The position numbers were made by a program, and so were the translations under genes. This document shows positions 20,055 through 37,981 of a DNA stretch of 64,000 bases, one piece after another; the first letter of the stretch is position 1; each line of letters opens with the position of its first letter. The notes below the pieces were generated by a model, which was not told the DNA's origin, searched no databases, and was given only the letters and a program-made list of their open reading frames with translations. The stretch lies in the NCBI GenBank assembly GCA_964036275.1, contig OZ038438.1:2920978-2984977 (forward strand), written 5' to 3'. This stretch comes from Litoditis marina (lineage: Eukaryota; Nematoda; Chromadorea; Rhabditida; Rhabditidae).

Positions 20055-22975
20055 TTACTTTCCAGCAGTGGCTTCTGCTGCGCGACGAGCGACCGATCGC
20101 TTGCCAATTATGGCAGTGAAACCAGTCTTGATCGCAGTGACAGAGCAACGCGAACCGCACGAGCCGCACTGGAGGAAAAACAGACGCGTGTCACGAATCA
20201 GCTGGGTGTCAGACGAGAGACAAGTATGACACATAACATACTCTTCTGAAAACAAACATTGTAACGAGAGAAGATTTTTTTTAATATTAATATATAGATC
20301 CGAGTCATGACCTGATAATCGTATTTCATAAGTCACACATCCCGTATAATATTCTATTTTTGCGACCCTTCACAATCATAACAATCATTAACTTATTCTC
20401 ACTTGCACTACTCAAGATGAAATTTCGAAATTACCCACTTATATACTTTCTGAGTACACTCTCGAAATGCTTCTGCTGGAATCGACCTTTCACGATGAGG
20501 CAGTTGTTTCCATCGATAGAACCAGTGGTTCCTGAAAACGGCAAAATTATACGTCCAAACAATAGATGAGACCGTGCATTTTCGAGTCATATCGAAGAGA
20601 AACAAGGGGAGGATAGAAGGTGGCGCGAAGCAAGAAGGGGTGGACTGATAGAAGAAAAACTCTAGAACATATCAATTGCTGAAAGAGATAATGGTTGTTT
20701 AATGAATCGCGGAAAGGAATTACAAATACTTATTAGAACAGTATTTGCTCTGATTATTATTATTATGGCAACTAGAGTTCAAACTAGGCGAAAGGTACAC
20801 CAATCCACAAATCCTCACCCATTTCGGCCATTAAGAATTGAAGTACATGCTTATCCTGACGCTTCAATAATCGACAGATTTCAGCGAAATTGGAAAACGC
20901 CGTCTTTTTAGATCCTGCCCGGGCAACCTGCACATGGTCGGATGAAAAAATGTATTGAGCTATAATTTAGTTTACTAGAAAAATGATTACATGATTTATG
21001 TATCAAATATACCATATTTAGTTATTCACGGCCAGCATCTTTTGAAATAGCCTTATGTGAACGCAGCGAGACTTGATGAGAGCGATTTAGAAGAGGGCTA
21101 TCAAACCAATTAATTGTGAGTTACCCGAGATCTGGCATAGGAAAATAGGAAAACTGCAACTTTTATTAAATTTCTGGATACCATACCAATCATTCAATTT
21201 CCCGGAAATTCCGCATGAGAAGTTGTTCGACTGATTCAAAACAAATGTGCACTTCATTCTCATTTATCGACACAAGTGTTATATCTGATTGATAACTCTC
21301 ACAACTGCACGCTAGATAATTACCGTGATATATACGAAGCCAAACCGAATATATTTGTTTCAGTAAAAAATGCAATTGAAACCAACCTCGGGTGGTTTCA
21401 TTGCGAACTTTTTCTTTTCGCCAGAAAGCTCAGGATTCTTCTCTCTCATAATGTTGAAAACTAATGACAAACATTCGTCGTAGGTGTAATCAGGCCACGG
21501 CCGCGCAGCATCAATGAGATTACTTGCTCCAATACCAATTCCTGAACATGGATATGGAAAAACTATTTCGCCATAAAAAATAGCTGACCGGTAAGCTTTG
21601 CTACATTGAAATAATTTCACCTTTCTTATAGACATATGCTCTATCATAAGTTTTTTTTTTAATTTTTATTTGCAAAATGCTGTGTTTTTTCACTAAATGA
21701 TTGTTAACACACCCCTCAACTTTGAGTACATATTCAAAGAATATATTTTTACCGCTTGTAGAAAGCCAACGTTTTTGAAACAAGGATCTACTTTCAGCAA
21801 CATTGTACCATCAAATTTTCGTGTGATGTTTTGACGCTTTTTTGGTAAAACTAGTTTAAGCAATCGGTCGCAGAAGATGTAAAAGTTCACAAACAAACGT
21901 CTAAATTTACCGAGGTCGGTGGATTGCTCCTTTTTCTCGTCAGATATTCCAGCAATTACTTTCTGTTTCGGCTTCTTCTTCTTTTCCGTCAGATTGAGAG
22001 CATCTAGAATCATTCAAATAATGAAATGGAGAAAACTTCCACCTCGAATGAATTATTATAATGGTCTTAGATAGATGACAAGCAGATCCCACATAAGTTT
22101 GGAATTGTGACAAAAAAACCGCTGGGAAGAATTTATTAGTTTTTGCTCCACGAATAAATAAGTATCAAAAGGTTCAAGAAATAACGCTGCCGTTGCCGTT
22201 GAAACAAACGTTGCCCACTAACTATGACATAACAGCTCGTCATTCCATCCCCGTCCCAGAATATCAGCTCTACACATAATATCAAGTATTCGAAATTTGT
22301 CAAAGGCGATAACATGTTAGATACCGAAGGCAACTGAATCTCACAAAAATTACCTAGATCATCTGTAGGTACATCCTTGGAAACCAGTTCATCGGCAGGG
22401 TCGTCCAGGGTGATGACTTTCTTCTTCGGTCTCTTTTTGCCGAGATTGAGAACCTGAAATATAAACATTCCTGACCCTTAAAAATATTTCGCAGCGAACG
22501 AATAAAACAAATATAGACAGTTCCGCGGGATTAAGGAAAAGGTTCCACATAAGCAGATTTCGAATACGAATACTATAGAGGAGCATAACCCTTACACTTC
22601 ACATTTTGTAAGAAGGACTCCTCTGCTAAACTAGTGTGAGTGCGTCCCCGATAAGGATTTCCTTTGACGTTGCCGTGATAACATGTAAATTGTTGAATAA
22701 TAATATTAGAATGTGCGTGTGGATGAAACCCTTAAAAACGGGTTCAACACCCCAATTGAAACATTTTTCTGCTGTTTAACTGAGATCAATTTGAAAAGAT
22801 AAAAGATATGCATCATGCTATTGATTGGGTATTTCAGCCATGCATCAAAATAAACATCCTGATTACATATGTAGGAACTTAATGAGGTGATGGAACTACG
22901 ATTTTGCCTATTCTGGAAAGCGTGGTAAATAGAGCTGAGCGTGATAAATGAAAATACCTGGTCGTCGTCCGCCAT
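20055..22975 (-). CDS. iftb-1: Translation initiation factor eIF2 subunit beta
   Basis: Beta subunit of eIF2, which brings initiator Met-tRNA to the 40S subunit and contacts eIF5 and eIF2B. Exons in transcript order: 22975-22958, 22453-22354, 22003-21911, 21541-21387, 20927-20819, 20531-20439, 20245-20055; 252 aa. N terminus MADDDQ, then lysine-rich boxes KKRPKKK and EKKKKPKQK. Conserved core: [85 protein letters not shown]. The C-terminal zinc ribbon is C-x2-C (VMCHTC) and C-x2-C (CGSCGSRCS), ending ATAGK. The protein is shorter than the human one (about 333 aa) because the N-terminal region is reduced. AATAAA (minus, 19895-19890) puts its 3' UTR across the convergent candidate gene. Confidence 0.95.
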
Positions 22976-23102
22976 TTGTCTCGATTTAACCTGCAATGGG
23001 AAAATGAGAAATAATAATAAACATAGAACATATGTTGCATGGTTGCATCGGGAACATTGACCAGGTAGTAATTCTAACCGCCCAAAGAGAATTACCAAAA
23101 CC

Positions 23103-23337
23103 TGGTGAATTCTATATCTAACCGGGTTTTTAGGTAACCTAACCCTTTTTAGTAACCTCTTTTTCAGGTTACCTCAGTAGGTTTTTCTAACGCAAAATGT
23201 GGTTTTTACCGTTACTTTGAACGGTAACCGGATTTCAGTTTTAGGTTACTTTCAGGTTACCTACTAAGTAACCTGAAAAATAGGTTACCAAAAAAGGGTT
23301 AGGTTACCTAAAAACCCGGTTAGTTGTAGAATTGGCC
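23103..23337 (-). mobile_element. hAT-like palindromic MITE, family A, opposite orientation
   Basis: 235-bp copy. It begins TGGTGAATTCTATATC and ends GTTGTAGAATTGGCC, so by its asymmetric ends it is inserted in reverse relative to copy 1. A perfect 8-bp direct repeat CCAAAACC lies at 23095-23102 and 23338-23345. Confidence 0.85.
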
Positions 23338-24494
23338 CCAAAACCTCGCGAACCATGATCAACCATGATCTTGGTTGGTGGTTCATATTTTCAAGTTGAG
23401 TTCCTAGCCCGTTACGTGATAATGAGAAACAATGAATTTAAAAAAAAATGAGGCGTTTGTTGTAGTCAACGATGAGACAAACAGAAAGAAAAAGCAACTT
23501 AAAACGCGGTGATTCCGTATTTGTCCATTACTATACTGATAAAGTTTATTATGGATTAAAACAGTCAGTAATCAATTGCATGATGTTGCATCTCACTTTT
23601 TGCGCTTCAAACAAAACTATATTGGCAGTGAACCAACAGTTTAGTTTCATGAAGTAGTATGCTATGACTTTTCTATGACAGACGACTATACTGCATATGA
23701 TGCTTTTTCAGATTAAGATTACTGCACTTGACAATTTTGTCCGATCTGCTGAACGACATGATGACCATTTCAAATGTTGACGATTGTGTTAATGGTATCC
23801 GAATTACAATCAAATTGAGCTGGAGTGCACTAGGGTTCGGTTTCGGTGTATTGAGGTATTCTACAAACCCGACTACAATGCCTACTCTCAACACTTTGCC
23901 TATTCAAATCATTAAAAGAGGGTATGTCTTTTTTCAACTTGACAAGTTTAAAAGCTTGATCCGAAATGAAAAATTGTTACTGATTACTTCCTCATCTCGT
24001 CCCGTGTAACCCGAACATCAGCGGAGAAAACCGGGCTTTTCCAGTAAGAGGACGATTGATCGACTAAGATATAATACTATATGTACTTTAAATCCGAAAT
24101 TGTAAAAATAGGATTCGACTTGCAAATGTGACGCAATTTGAAATAATTTGTAGAGATTTTTGCCGCTGTCTCTACTAAAAATGGGCGGAACTTCCGTTGC
24201 ATTTAGGGCGTGGAGTTTTGAAGGGAAAAAGAAGTTACGGTAACGCTAGTATTGCCTGTGCGGATTTAAATTTTATTGTGCTGCAGATTATTTCCAGTGA
24301 CTAATGTTTGTATAATCGTGATCGTATCGTATATTCCTTGCTTGCGAAGAAAATGAATTTGCTATTTTTTCGTTCAGTAGTGTTTGAATTTATTTGTTCT
24401 GCATATTAGGCCCTGCTCCGAGAGGAGATTATCATTTTACATCCGAAAGCGAATTCACTGAATAACCGGGTCCGATCCGAACCGCAAACCGGTC

Positions 24495-24683
24495 ACTGAA
24501 GAACCGAACCGAACGAACCGGCATTCTAACCGTCCGGTTCTCCGGTGAATGGCTCGACATTAAGCACGATTTAAACAAACAAGTCGTACACAAGGTAAGT
24601 ATAGTGGATCCCGGTTCGATTCTAAGCATTTACTGGAGAACCGATCGGTTCCGTATGGCGGTTTGTCGGTTCGGTTCTTCAGG
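24495..24683. repeat. GAACCG-rich hairpin element upstream of arx-1
   Basis: Inverted arms of about 55 bp: the left arm (24495-24550) runs CTGAAGAACCGAACCG to GGTTCTCCGGTGAAT, and the right arm (24628-24683) is its imperfect reverse complement ending CGGTTCGGTTCTTCAG. It lies about 180 bp before the arx-1 start. Probably a small MITE. Confidence 0.65.
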
Positions 24684-24859
24684 GAATTGGCCGTGATCGA
24701 ATTTACGTAGCTTTCCCAATCTTCCCCTTACTACGAATGAAAATAACTTAGGACGGCCGCATTCTAAAGGTTTACCAAGGTTCTCAGATTGTATTATCGA
24801 AGTAACTAGATTCGATTCACTGTACACGTTTTGACAGGTTCATTGGGCTGCTACAAGTC

Positions 24860-30615
<5,756 letters not shown>

Positions 30616-31294
30616 TCATCGTATGCTATTCCGGTTCGACTTTATCTTTTCATTCACTCATGTACATTATTTTATTTTATCACTTAATTTGTGCTTTGTT
30701 GTTTTCATAGCCTTCTGTGTGATACTGGCCCAAAAATCTGAATGTACTGCATCGGAATGCCTTCATGTTCGTTTGTCCCATTCCGTGGTTTGAATATGTC
30801 TTTAATTCTAGCTTTCATAGTACTGTAATATAGCTAATTTATTGTCTTGACTCATGTATACATATTATTCCGTCATTTTTCCAGATTGTGACAATGAAAC
30901 ATTTCCAAGACCTGAGCTGTTTGTAGGATGGCTCGTCATTGCCTTTTAATATCGTATGTGATTGATGGAAATATGTATTAGAAATAATTCCCCCGTGACT
31001 TAGGTCGATTCGATTCCAAGTATGAAATGTTCGTGCTAGTCGCTCTTTAATTAGTTTTAGCGTCGAAAGCTATGCTCTTTTTCTCAAAAATAACAATTTA
31101 TTCCGTGTTACGAACGGAATAGTTGCTGAAAAATACGATATTAGACATATTTCTATCCTAAAAGTTAGTTCATGCCGCCGCCATCTGTGAACATTTCAAG
31201 GACGTGAATGATCTCTAAAGTCTATTACGAGAGATATCATCTAAAATCAGATAGTGTTCACCATTAATGCTATCAGTATATTTCATGTCAGTCT
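30616..31294. other. Spacer between arx-1 and DCTN5
   Basis: Tandem plus-strand genes separated by 680 bp of AT-rich sequence containing the arx-1 3' UTR. I see no additional gene, repeat or clear operon-type spacer (operon spacers in nematodes are usually near 100 bp). Confidence 0.5.
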
Positions 31295-33607
31295 ATGGAC
31301 TTGCCCCTTGTTTACTATAATAAGGACGATTATATTGAAACTGCGACCGGTAACAAACTCCATCGAACCAGTCCAGGACGAGACGCTCTCATATGTGGAA
31401 CACAGAATATTGTATTGAATGGAAAGGTCGGTGTTTATACGATTGCATAATTTCATTTTCAGTTCTGGTTTCTCGAGAATGAAAAGTTAAATTATCCAGT
31501 CGCCAAATGATTCTGTTTAATTCATGTATACATTTATAAGTCTGATTAATACATAATTTCAATCTCTCTCTATCTCTCTCTTTCTCATAAACCTAAAATG
31601 ATATTCACTGGGAATTTTTTGAGGGTGCCAGTGGGTCACATGTGTACCAATCATACACGGAATTTTTCATTTTCAAAACCTCCAACATTCTTATCTCAGA
31701 AGTGAGCTTGTCATATCGAATCCATTTTCTAGGCTTTCCGCGTTTGAAATGGTGAAAAGCTGGTTTGCCATTATTAACGTTTCTCCGGTTACCATAGTAC
31801 TACCCGTTTGTGCCGGGCGCTCGGCTTTATTTTTAGTAATGATTGGAAATTAGTGAAGTTTTTTAAAGTTACTTTTCAAATGTGGTTATCTGACTTGCTC
31901 TGAGGGAAACATTGTCCAATCAAACAGTGTGTTGCTACATCCATATTTGGAATTTGAAGTCTGTAAGATATCGTGTATTACGGAAGTTCCTTTTTTTCAG
32001 AACATTCTTCATAAGGATGTGATACTTCGCGGAGATCTGTCTCAAATTCGTATTGGAAAGTTTTGCATTGTCGGCCAACGCACAATAATACGAGCCAGTC
32101 AAAAGCACTTCAGCAAGGGTGTTACCATGTTCCCGGTGCACATGGGCGATCACGTGATGGTAGAAGATGTACGTTTTCATTTTCTGAATGCGGGAAAGTC
32201 AGAAGGGGTTACAGATTCAAAATACACTCAGGTAACCCTGATGCCATATTTGGAAGCATAGCACTCTGTTGGCTCAACATTTTTATAACATTGGCAATTA
32301 TTAGGAATTGCGTGGTGGACTTGCCGGGACTCTATTCTTACTCCATTGTGTGAAACTGCGAAAGTACACATTTTCTTATAATCTTCGTGTTTTGCAGGAC
32401 TGCATTATTAGTGCTGCCCAAGTCTGCTCCTTTGTACATGTCGGGAAGGGTGAGTAATATTACAATACCCTTTTTTATAGATTTATTGGTATATTCTTTT
32501 GATTACTCTGCGAAACGAACAATACTACAAATAGTTTCGTTGGTTTCCAAGTTCCCCACTTGTTTCAGTATCTTTTTGTCAACATACATTCTATGATCAC
32601 ATCGTGCTTCCTCGTCTATGCAGTTTCGTTATTTTGTTTTACCTTGCTCAACCTTTTCGGCGCTTTCTCCACATTGGTTCTACAATTTGAGCTAGGCAGG
32701 CTTCATACTTTTTCTGCCAATTCTGGCAGCAGCAGCAGTTAGTTTCGCTGTAATTTTCCAACCGCTGGTAACTTTCGCTTTTTCGATATCTCTTACACAC
32801 TGTTCCCCGCACCGCTTTCACAACAACACTACTTTTACTTTTTCTCTGGAGCAAGTGCTAATTCTTGAATGCTAAGATTTTGAAGACAAATGTGGTCCAA
32901 AATATGTAAAGTTCATGCGTTTTTTAGATGTGATCCTTGGTCCTAGTTGTATAATAAAGGAATGCTGTCGAATACTCCCGGGCTCTATCATTGCCCCCGA
33001 TTCGGTTTTTCCTCCATATTCCACTATTGCTGGTAATCCAGGTAAGAGTTTGATACATACACTACCATATATTAATGTGGAAGAAAATTGCGCCTTGAGG
33101 TGATATGTCGTTATCATATTCCAGTAAAGGAGTCTGGATAGCTAGAAGAGAATCCAAAAACGGGCTCTCGCCGAGAAACAAATGTGGTACATAGTTCTGT
33201 GTTCGTACGGCAATCTACCAGTTTTTGGCAGTAGTGTCTCGTTCGTGTTAGCCTTATCAAAACAGGTTGTACCAACTTTTCCCGAACACCCTGGCATGAT
33301 TTTCCCTTGAAGTTCAGTGAAATTGCAGGGAGTTTTTTTTGTACCTAATTACAACATTGTCGAGATTCAATCCCGGGCTACTAGGGAACTATTCCGTGTT
33401 TATTACATCGAATCTCCATGTTCTTACTGAATGAGCAAACTGTCACCAATCCCATTCTTACCCAGCTTACCATCTCGTGCAATATCTCTTTCAGCACGGG
33501 TCGTTGGCAAGGAGCCGGAGTGTACTGTCGATCTCATGACGGAGGCAACAATGCAATACTATGAAAACTTTATTCCATCGTGTAATAAAGGGGCTTCATT
33601 TGCCTGA
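31295..33607 (+). CDS. DCTN5: Dynactin subunit 5 (p25)
   Basis: p25 subunit of the dynactin pointed-end complex, a left-handed beta-helix protein that helps dynein-dynactin bind endosomal cargo. Five exons: 31295-31426, 32001-32168, 32398-32449, 32928-33041, 33495-33607, giving 192 aa (human about 182). Alignable landmarks: [92 protein letters not shown] and [18 protein letters not shown]. Hexapeptide-type repeats (IVLNGK, VILRGD, IRIGKF) are visible. The stop at 33605-33607 is followed by an AATAAA at 34015. Confidence 0.93.
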
Positions 33608-34449
33608 AATTTTTTTTTTGGTATGCTTTCTAATACAACTGGAAATCTTTACAAAACCAAAAACCACTGCGTAAGCAAGTCGTAAGGTAATCCTAGATCA
33701 CCTTACGGATCTGCGAATTACGGTAACTTAGTAATTCAACTTAGGTAAACCTCTAGTTGCAGTTTTCTAATCTTTCTCAGTAAAAGTTTAAATTCTAGCT
33801 GAATTCGTCTAAATTAAGTCCTGTTACAAAAGCGATTATTTCCTATGACGTTTTGATGACTCATATTCTTACAGATCGGCATCCCGCCCATCAATCGAGG
33901 AGGTGCACGACGGACGTGACTGTGACCGGCTTTCTCCCCAGCTTTTCCTTCGTTGACTTAATGTATTCCTTGTATTTCTTTGTTCGTTTTTTATCCTACA
34001 AGTTAATAAACTTGTTTGTCTACACATCTTTTGTTCTCTCTCTTTGATTCCCATTATACGGAAACAGGACAAATTTCTTTCCTAACCGACTTTTCCCGAA
34101 CCAGAATCGAACCACTTCTTCCACTTGCGTACTCAAACCGACAGGAAACAGAACCAACCCCTAATAAACTTACGTAATCGACCAACTTTACCATTAATAA
34201 GTTGACCTGGTTCGGTCCCACCATTGACAGCACAAATTTGGTCGGTTTTGAAACGAACCACCTGGTTCGGGAAGAATCGGTTCGATTTTGTGACCAAATC
34301 TTCGAGTTTAAACCTATAAGCAACGAAAACAAACTACAACCCCAGCGTGATAGCGTGACATACGTATTAGCATGCTATGCAGAGAAAGAACCCTTCAGCA
34401 ACTTTGGTTGCATTTGAAAGCAATCAAACCAGAGAAGCAATTCTGTATT
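33608..34449. other. DCTN5 3' region with GAACC hairpin
   Basis: AT-rich sequence with an imperfect GAACC-type inverted repeat between about 34085 and 34290 (TTTTCCCGAACCAG at the left against CTGGTTCGGGAA at the right), related in word content to the element at 24495. No gene was found. It runs into the satellite array. Confidence 0.5.
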
Positions 34450-37400
34450 TTTGTTCCGGAATGAAATGGAAAGAATTATCTCTGGTCCGAACTGAAATGT
34501 ATCTTTTGTTCCGGAATGAAATGGAAAGAATTATCTCTGGTCCGAACTGAAATGTATCTTTTGTTCCGGAATGAAATGGGAAGAATTATCTCTGGTCCGA
34601 ACTGAAATGTATCTTTTGTTCCGGAATGAAATGGAAAGAATTATCTCTAGTCCGAACTGAAATGTATCTTTGTTCCGGAATGAAATGGAAAGAATTATCT
34701 CTGGTCCGAACTGAAATGTATCTTTTGTTCCGGAATGAAATGGAAAGAATTATCTCTGGTCCAAACTGAAATGTATATTTTGTTCCGGAATGAAATGGAA
34801 AGAATTATCTCTGGTCCAAACTGAAATGTATCTTTGTTCCGGAATGAAATGGAAAGAATTATCTCTGGTCCGAACTGATATGTATCTTTTGTTCCGGAAT
34901 GAAATGGAAAGAATTATCTCTGGTCCGAACTGAAATGTATCTTTTGTTCCGGAATGAAATGGGAAGAATTATCTCTGGTCCGAATTGAAATGTATCTTTT
35001 GTTCCGGAATGAAATGGGAAGAATTATCTCTGGTCCGAACTGAAATGTATCTTTTGTTCCGGAATGAAATGGAAATAATTAACTCTGGTCCTAACTGAAA
35101 TGTATCTTTTGTTCCGGAATGAAATGGGAAGAATTATCTCTAGTCCAAACTGAAATGTATCTTTTGTTCCGGAATGAAATGAAAATAATTATCTCTAGTC
35201 CAAACTGAAATGTATCTTTGTTCCGGAATGAAATGGAAAGAATTATCTCTGGTCCAAACTGAAATGTATCTTTTGTTCCGGAATGAAATGGAAAGAATTA
35301 TCTCTGGTCCAAACTGAAATGTAGCTTTGTTCCGGAATGAAATGGAAAGAATTATCTCTGGTCCAAACTGAAATGTATCTTTGTTCCGGAATGAAATGGA
35401 AAGAATTATCTCTGGTCCGAACTGAAATGTATCTTTTGTTCCGGAATGAAATGGGAAGAATTATCTCTAGTCCAAACTGAAATGTATCTTTTGTTCCGGA
35501 ATGAAATGGAAAGAATTATCTCTGGTCCAAACTGAAATGTATCTTTGTTCCGGAATGAAATGGAAAGAATTATCTCTGGTCCGAACTGAAATGTATCTTT
35601 TGTTCCGGAATGAAATGGGAAGAATTATCTCTGGTCCGAACTGAAATGTATATTTTGTTCCGGAATGAAATGGAAAGAATTATCTCTGGTCCGAACTGAA
35701 ATGTATCTTTGTTCCGGAATGAAATGGGAAGAATTATCTCTGGTCCGAACTGAAATGTATCTTTTGTTCCGGAATGAAATGAAAAGAATTATCTCTGGTC
35801 CGAACTGAAATGTATCTTTTGTTCCGGAATGAAATGGAAAGAATTATCTCTGGTCCGAATTGAAATGTATCTTTTGTTCCGGAATGAAATGGGAAGAATT
35901 ATCTCTGGTCCGAACTGAAATGTATCTTTTGTTCCGGAATGAAATGGAAAGAATTATCTCTGGTCCGAACTGAAATGTATCTTTTGTTCCGGAATGAAAT
36001 GGGAAGAATTATCTCTGGTCCGAACTGAAATGTATCTTTTGTTCCGGAATGAAATGGAAAGAATTATCTCTGGTCCGAATTGAAATGTATCTTTTGTTCC
36101 GGAATGAAATGGGAAGAATTATCTCTGGTCCGAACTGAAATGTATCTTTTGTTCCGGAATGAAATGGAAAGAATTATCTCTGGTCCGAACTGAAATGTAT
36201 CTTTTGTTCCGGAATGAAATGGGAAGAATTATCTCTGGTCCGAACTGAAATGTATCTTTTGTTCCGGAATGAAATGGGAAGAATTATCTCTGGTCCGAAC
36301 TGAAATGTATCTTTTGTTCCGGCATGAAATGGGAAGAATTATCTCTGGTCCGAATTGAAATGTATCTTTTGTTCCGGAATGAAATGGGAAGAATTATCTC
36401 TGGTCCGAACTGAAATGTATCTTTTGTTCCGGAATGAAATGGAAATAATTAACTCTGGTCCTAACTGAAATGTATCTTTTGTTCCGGAATGAAATGGGAA
36501 GAATTATCTCTAGTCCAAACTGAAATGTATCTTTTGTTCCGGAATGAAATGAAAATAATTATCTCTAGTCCAAACTGAAATGTATCTTTGTTCCGGAATG
36601 AAATGGAAAGAATTATCTCTGGTCCAAACTGAAATGTATCTTTTGTTCCGGAATGAAATGGAAAGAATTATCTCTGGTCCAAACTGAAATGTAGCTTTGT
36701 TCCGGAATGAAATGGAAAGAATTATCTCTGGTCCAAACTGAAATGTATCTTTTGTTCCGGAATGAAATGGAAATAATTAACTCTGGTCCTAACTGAAATG
36801 TATCTTTGTTCCGGAATGAAATGGAAAGAATTATCTCTGGTCCAAACTGAAATGTATATTTTGTTCCGGAATGAAATGGAAAGAATTATCTCTGGTCCAA
36901 ACTGAAATGTATCTTTTGTTCCGGAATGAAATGGAAAGAATTATCTCTGGTCCAAACGGAAATGTATCTTTTGTTCCGGAATGAAATGAAAAGAATTATC
37001 TCTAGTCCAAACTGAAATGTATCTTTGTTCCGGAATGAAATGGAAAGAATTATCTCTGGTCCGAACTGAAATGTATCTTTGTTCCGGAATGAAATGGGAA
37101 AATTTATCTCTGGTCCAAACTGAAATGTATCTTTGTTCCGGAATGAAATGGGAAGATTTATCTCTGGTCCAAACTGAAATGTAGCTTTGTTCCGGAATGA
37201 AATGGGAAGATTTATCTCTGGTCCAAACTGAAATGTATCTTTGTTCCGGAATGAAATGGAAAGAATTATCTCTGGTCCGAACTGAAATGTATCTTTGTTC
37301 CGGAATGAAATGGAAAGAATTATCTCTAGTCCAAACTGAAATGTATCTTTTGTTCCGGAATGAAATGGAAATAATTAACTCTGGTCCAAACTGAAATGTA

Positions 37401-37850
37401 TCTTTGTTCCGGAATGAAACGAAAAGAATTATCTCTAGTCCAAACTGAAATATATCTTTTGTTCCGGAATGAAATGGAAAGAATTATCTCTGGTCCAAAC
37501 GGAAATGTATCTTTTGTTCCGGAATGAAATGAAAAGAATTATCTCTAGTCCAAACTGAAATGTATCTTTTGTTCCGGAATGAAATGGGAAGAATTATCTC
37601 TGGTCCGAACTGAAATGTATCTTTTGTTCCGGCATGAAATGGGAAGAATTATCTCTGGTCCGAACTGAAATGTATGGTTTGTTCCGGAATGAAATGGAAA
37701 TAATTAACTCTGGTCCTAACTGAAATGTATCTTTGTTCCGGAATGAAATGGAAAGAATTATCTCTAGTTCAAACTGAAATGTATCTTTGTTCCGGAATAA
37801 ATGTATCTTTGTTCCGGAAAGTATAAATAATTTTGTTTCGGATTGTAATT
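34450..37850. repeat. 55-bp minisatellite array, about 61 copies
   Basis: A head-to-tail array with period 55 bp (some units 54, losing one T in CTTTTG). Each unit contains TTGTTCCGGAATGAAATGG, then AAGAATTATCTCTGG, TCCGAACTGAAATGTATC and back to TTTTG. Units differ mainly at GG/GA before AAGAATT, at GGTCC/AGTCC, and at CGAACT/CAAACT. The last units are truncated and degenerate (37780-37850). Longer homogenised blocks are visible (see findings). Short open frames inside the array are period artefacts, not genes. Confidence 0.97.
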
Positions 37851-37981
37851 TTTTTAATGACATGTGTAGTTTGGTCTCTCCTGTGATTGGCGTATTATTT
37901 GATCTTCTCTAGAACCAGCGCTCTCTCATACCGGGTCAATCGTTGTCTTATTCCTTCATTCCACTACCAACAACTTACCCG

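Larger units (their letters stand above)
22976..24859. other. Divergent intergenic region between iftb-1 and arx-1
   Basis: Holds both promoters, one intact family A element (23103-23337) and one hairpin element (24495-24683). Several short plus-strand open frames around 23470-24010 have acceptor-like sequences but no product I can support; I see no real gene here. Confidence 0.5.

Noticed and set aside
20702..20911. Plus-strand 69-codon frame with a signal-peptide-like start, inside an iftb-1 intron.
   Set aside because: The opposite strand at 20819-20927 encodes a conserved eIF2-beta exon ([19 protein letters not shown]), so the plus frame is a shadow.
23472..24009. Possible short plus-strand gene upstream of arx-1.
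   Set aside because: Acceptor-like sequences exist but no phase-consistent donor and no protein-like conservation was recognised.
33355..33390. AGATTCAATCCCGGGCT resembles a tRNA B box.
   Set aside because: No matching A box or cloverleaf arms could be found around it, and it is within a DCTN5 intron.
37197..37394. Open frame of 65 codons within the satellite, repeating a TEMYLCSGMKW-type peptide.
   Set aside because: It is a by-product of 54-bp units being divisible by three. Units of 55 bp elsewhere shift the frame, and there is no start context or splice support.
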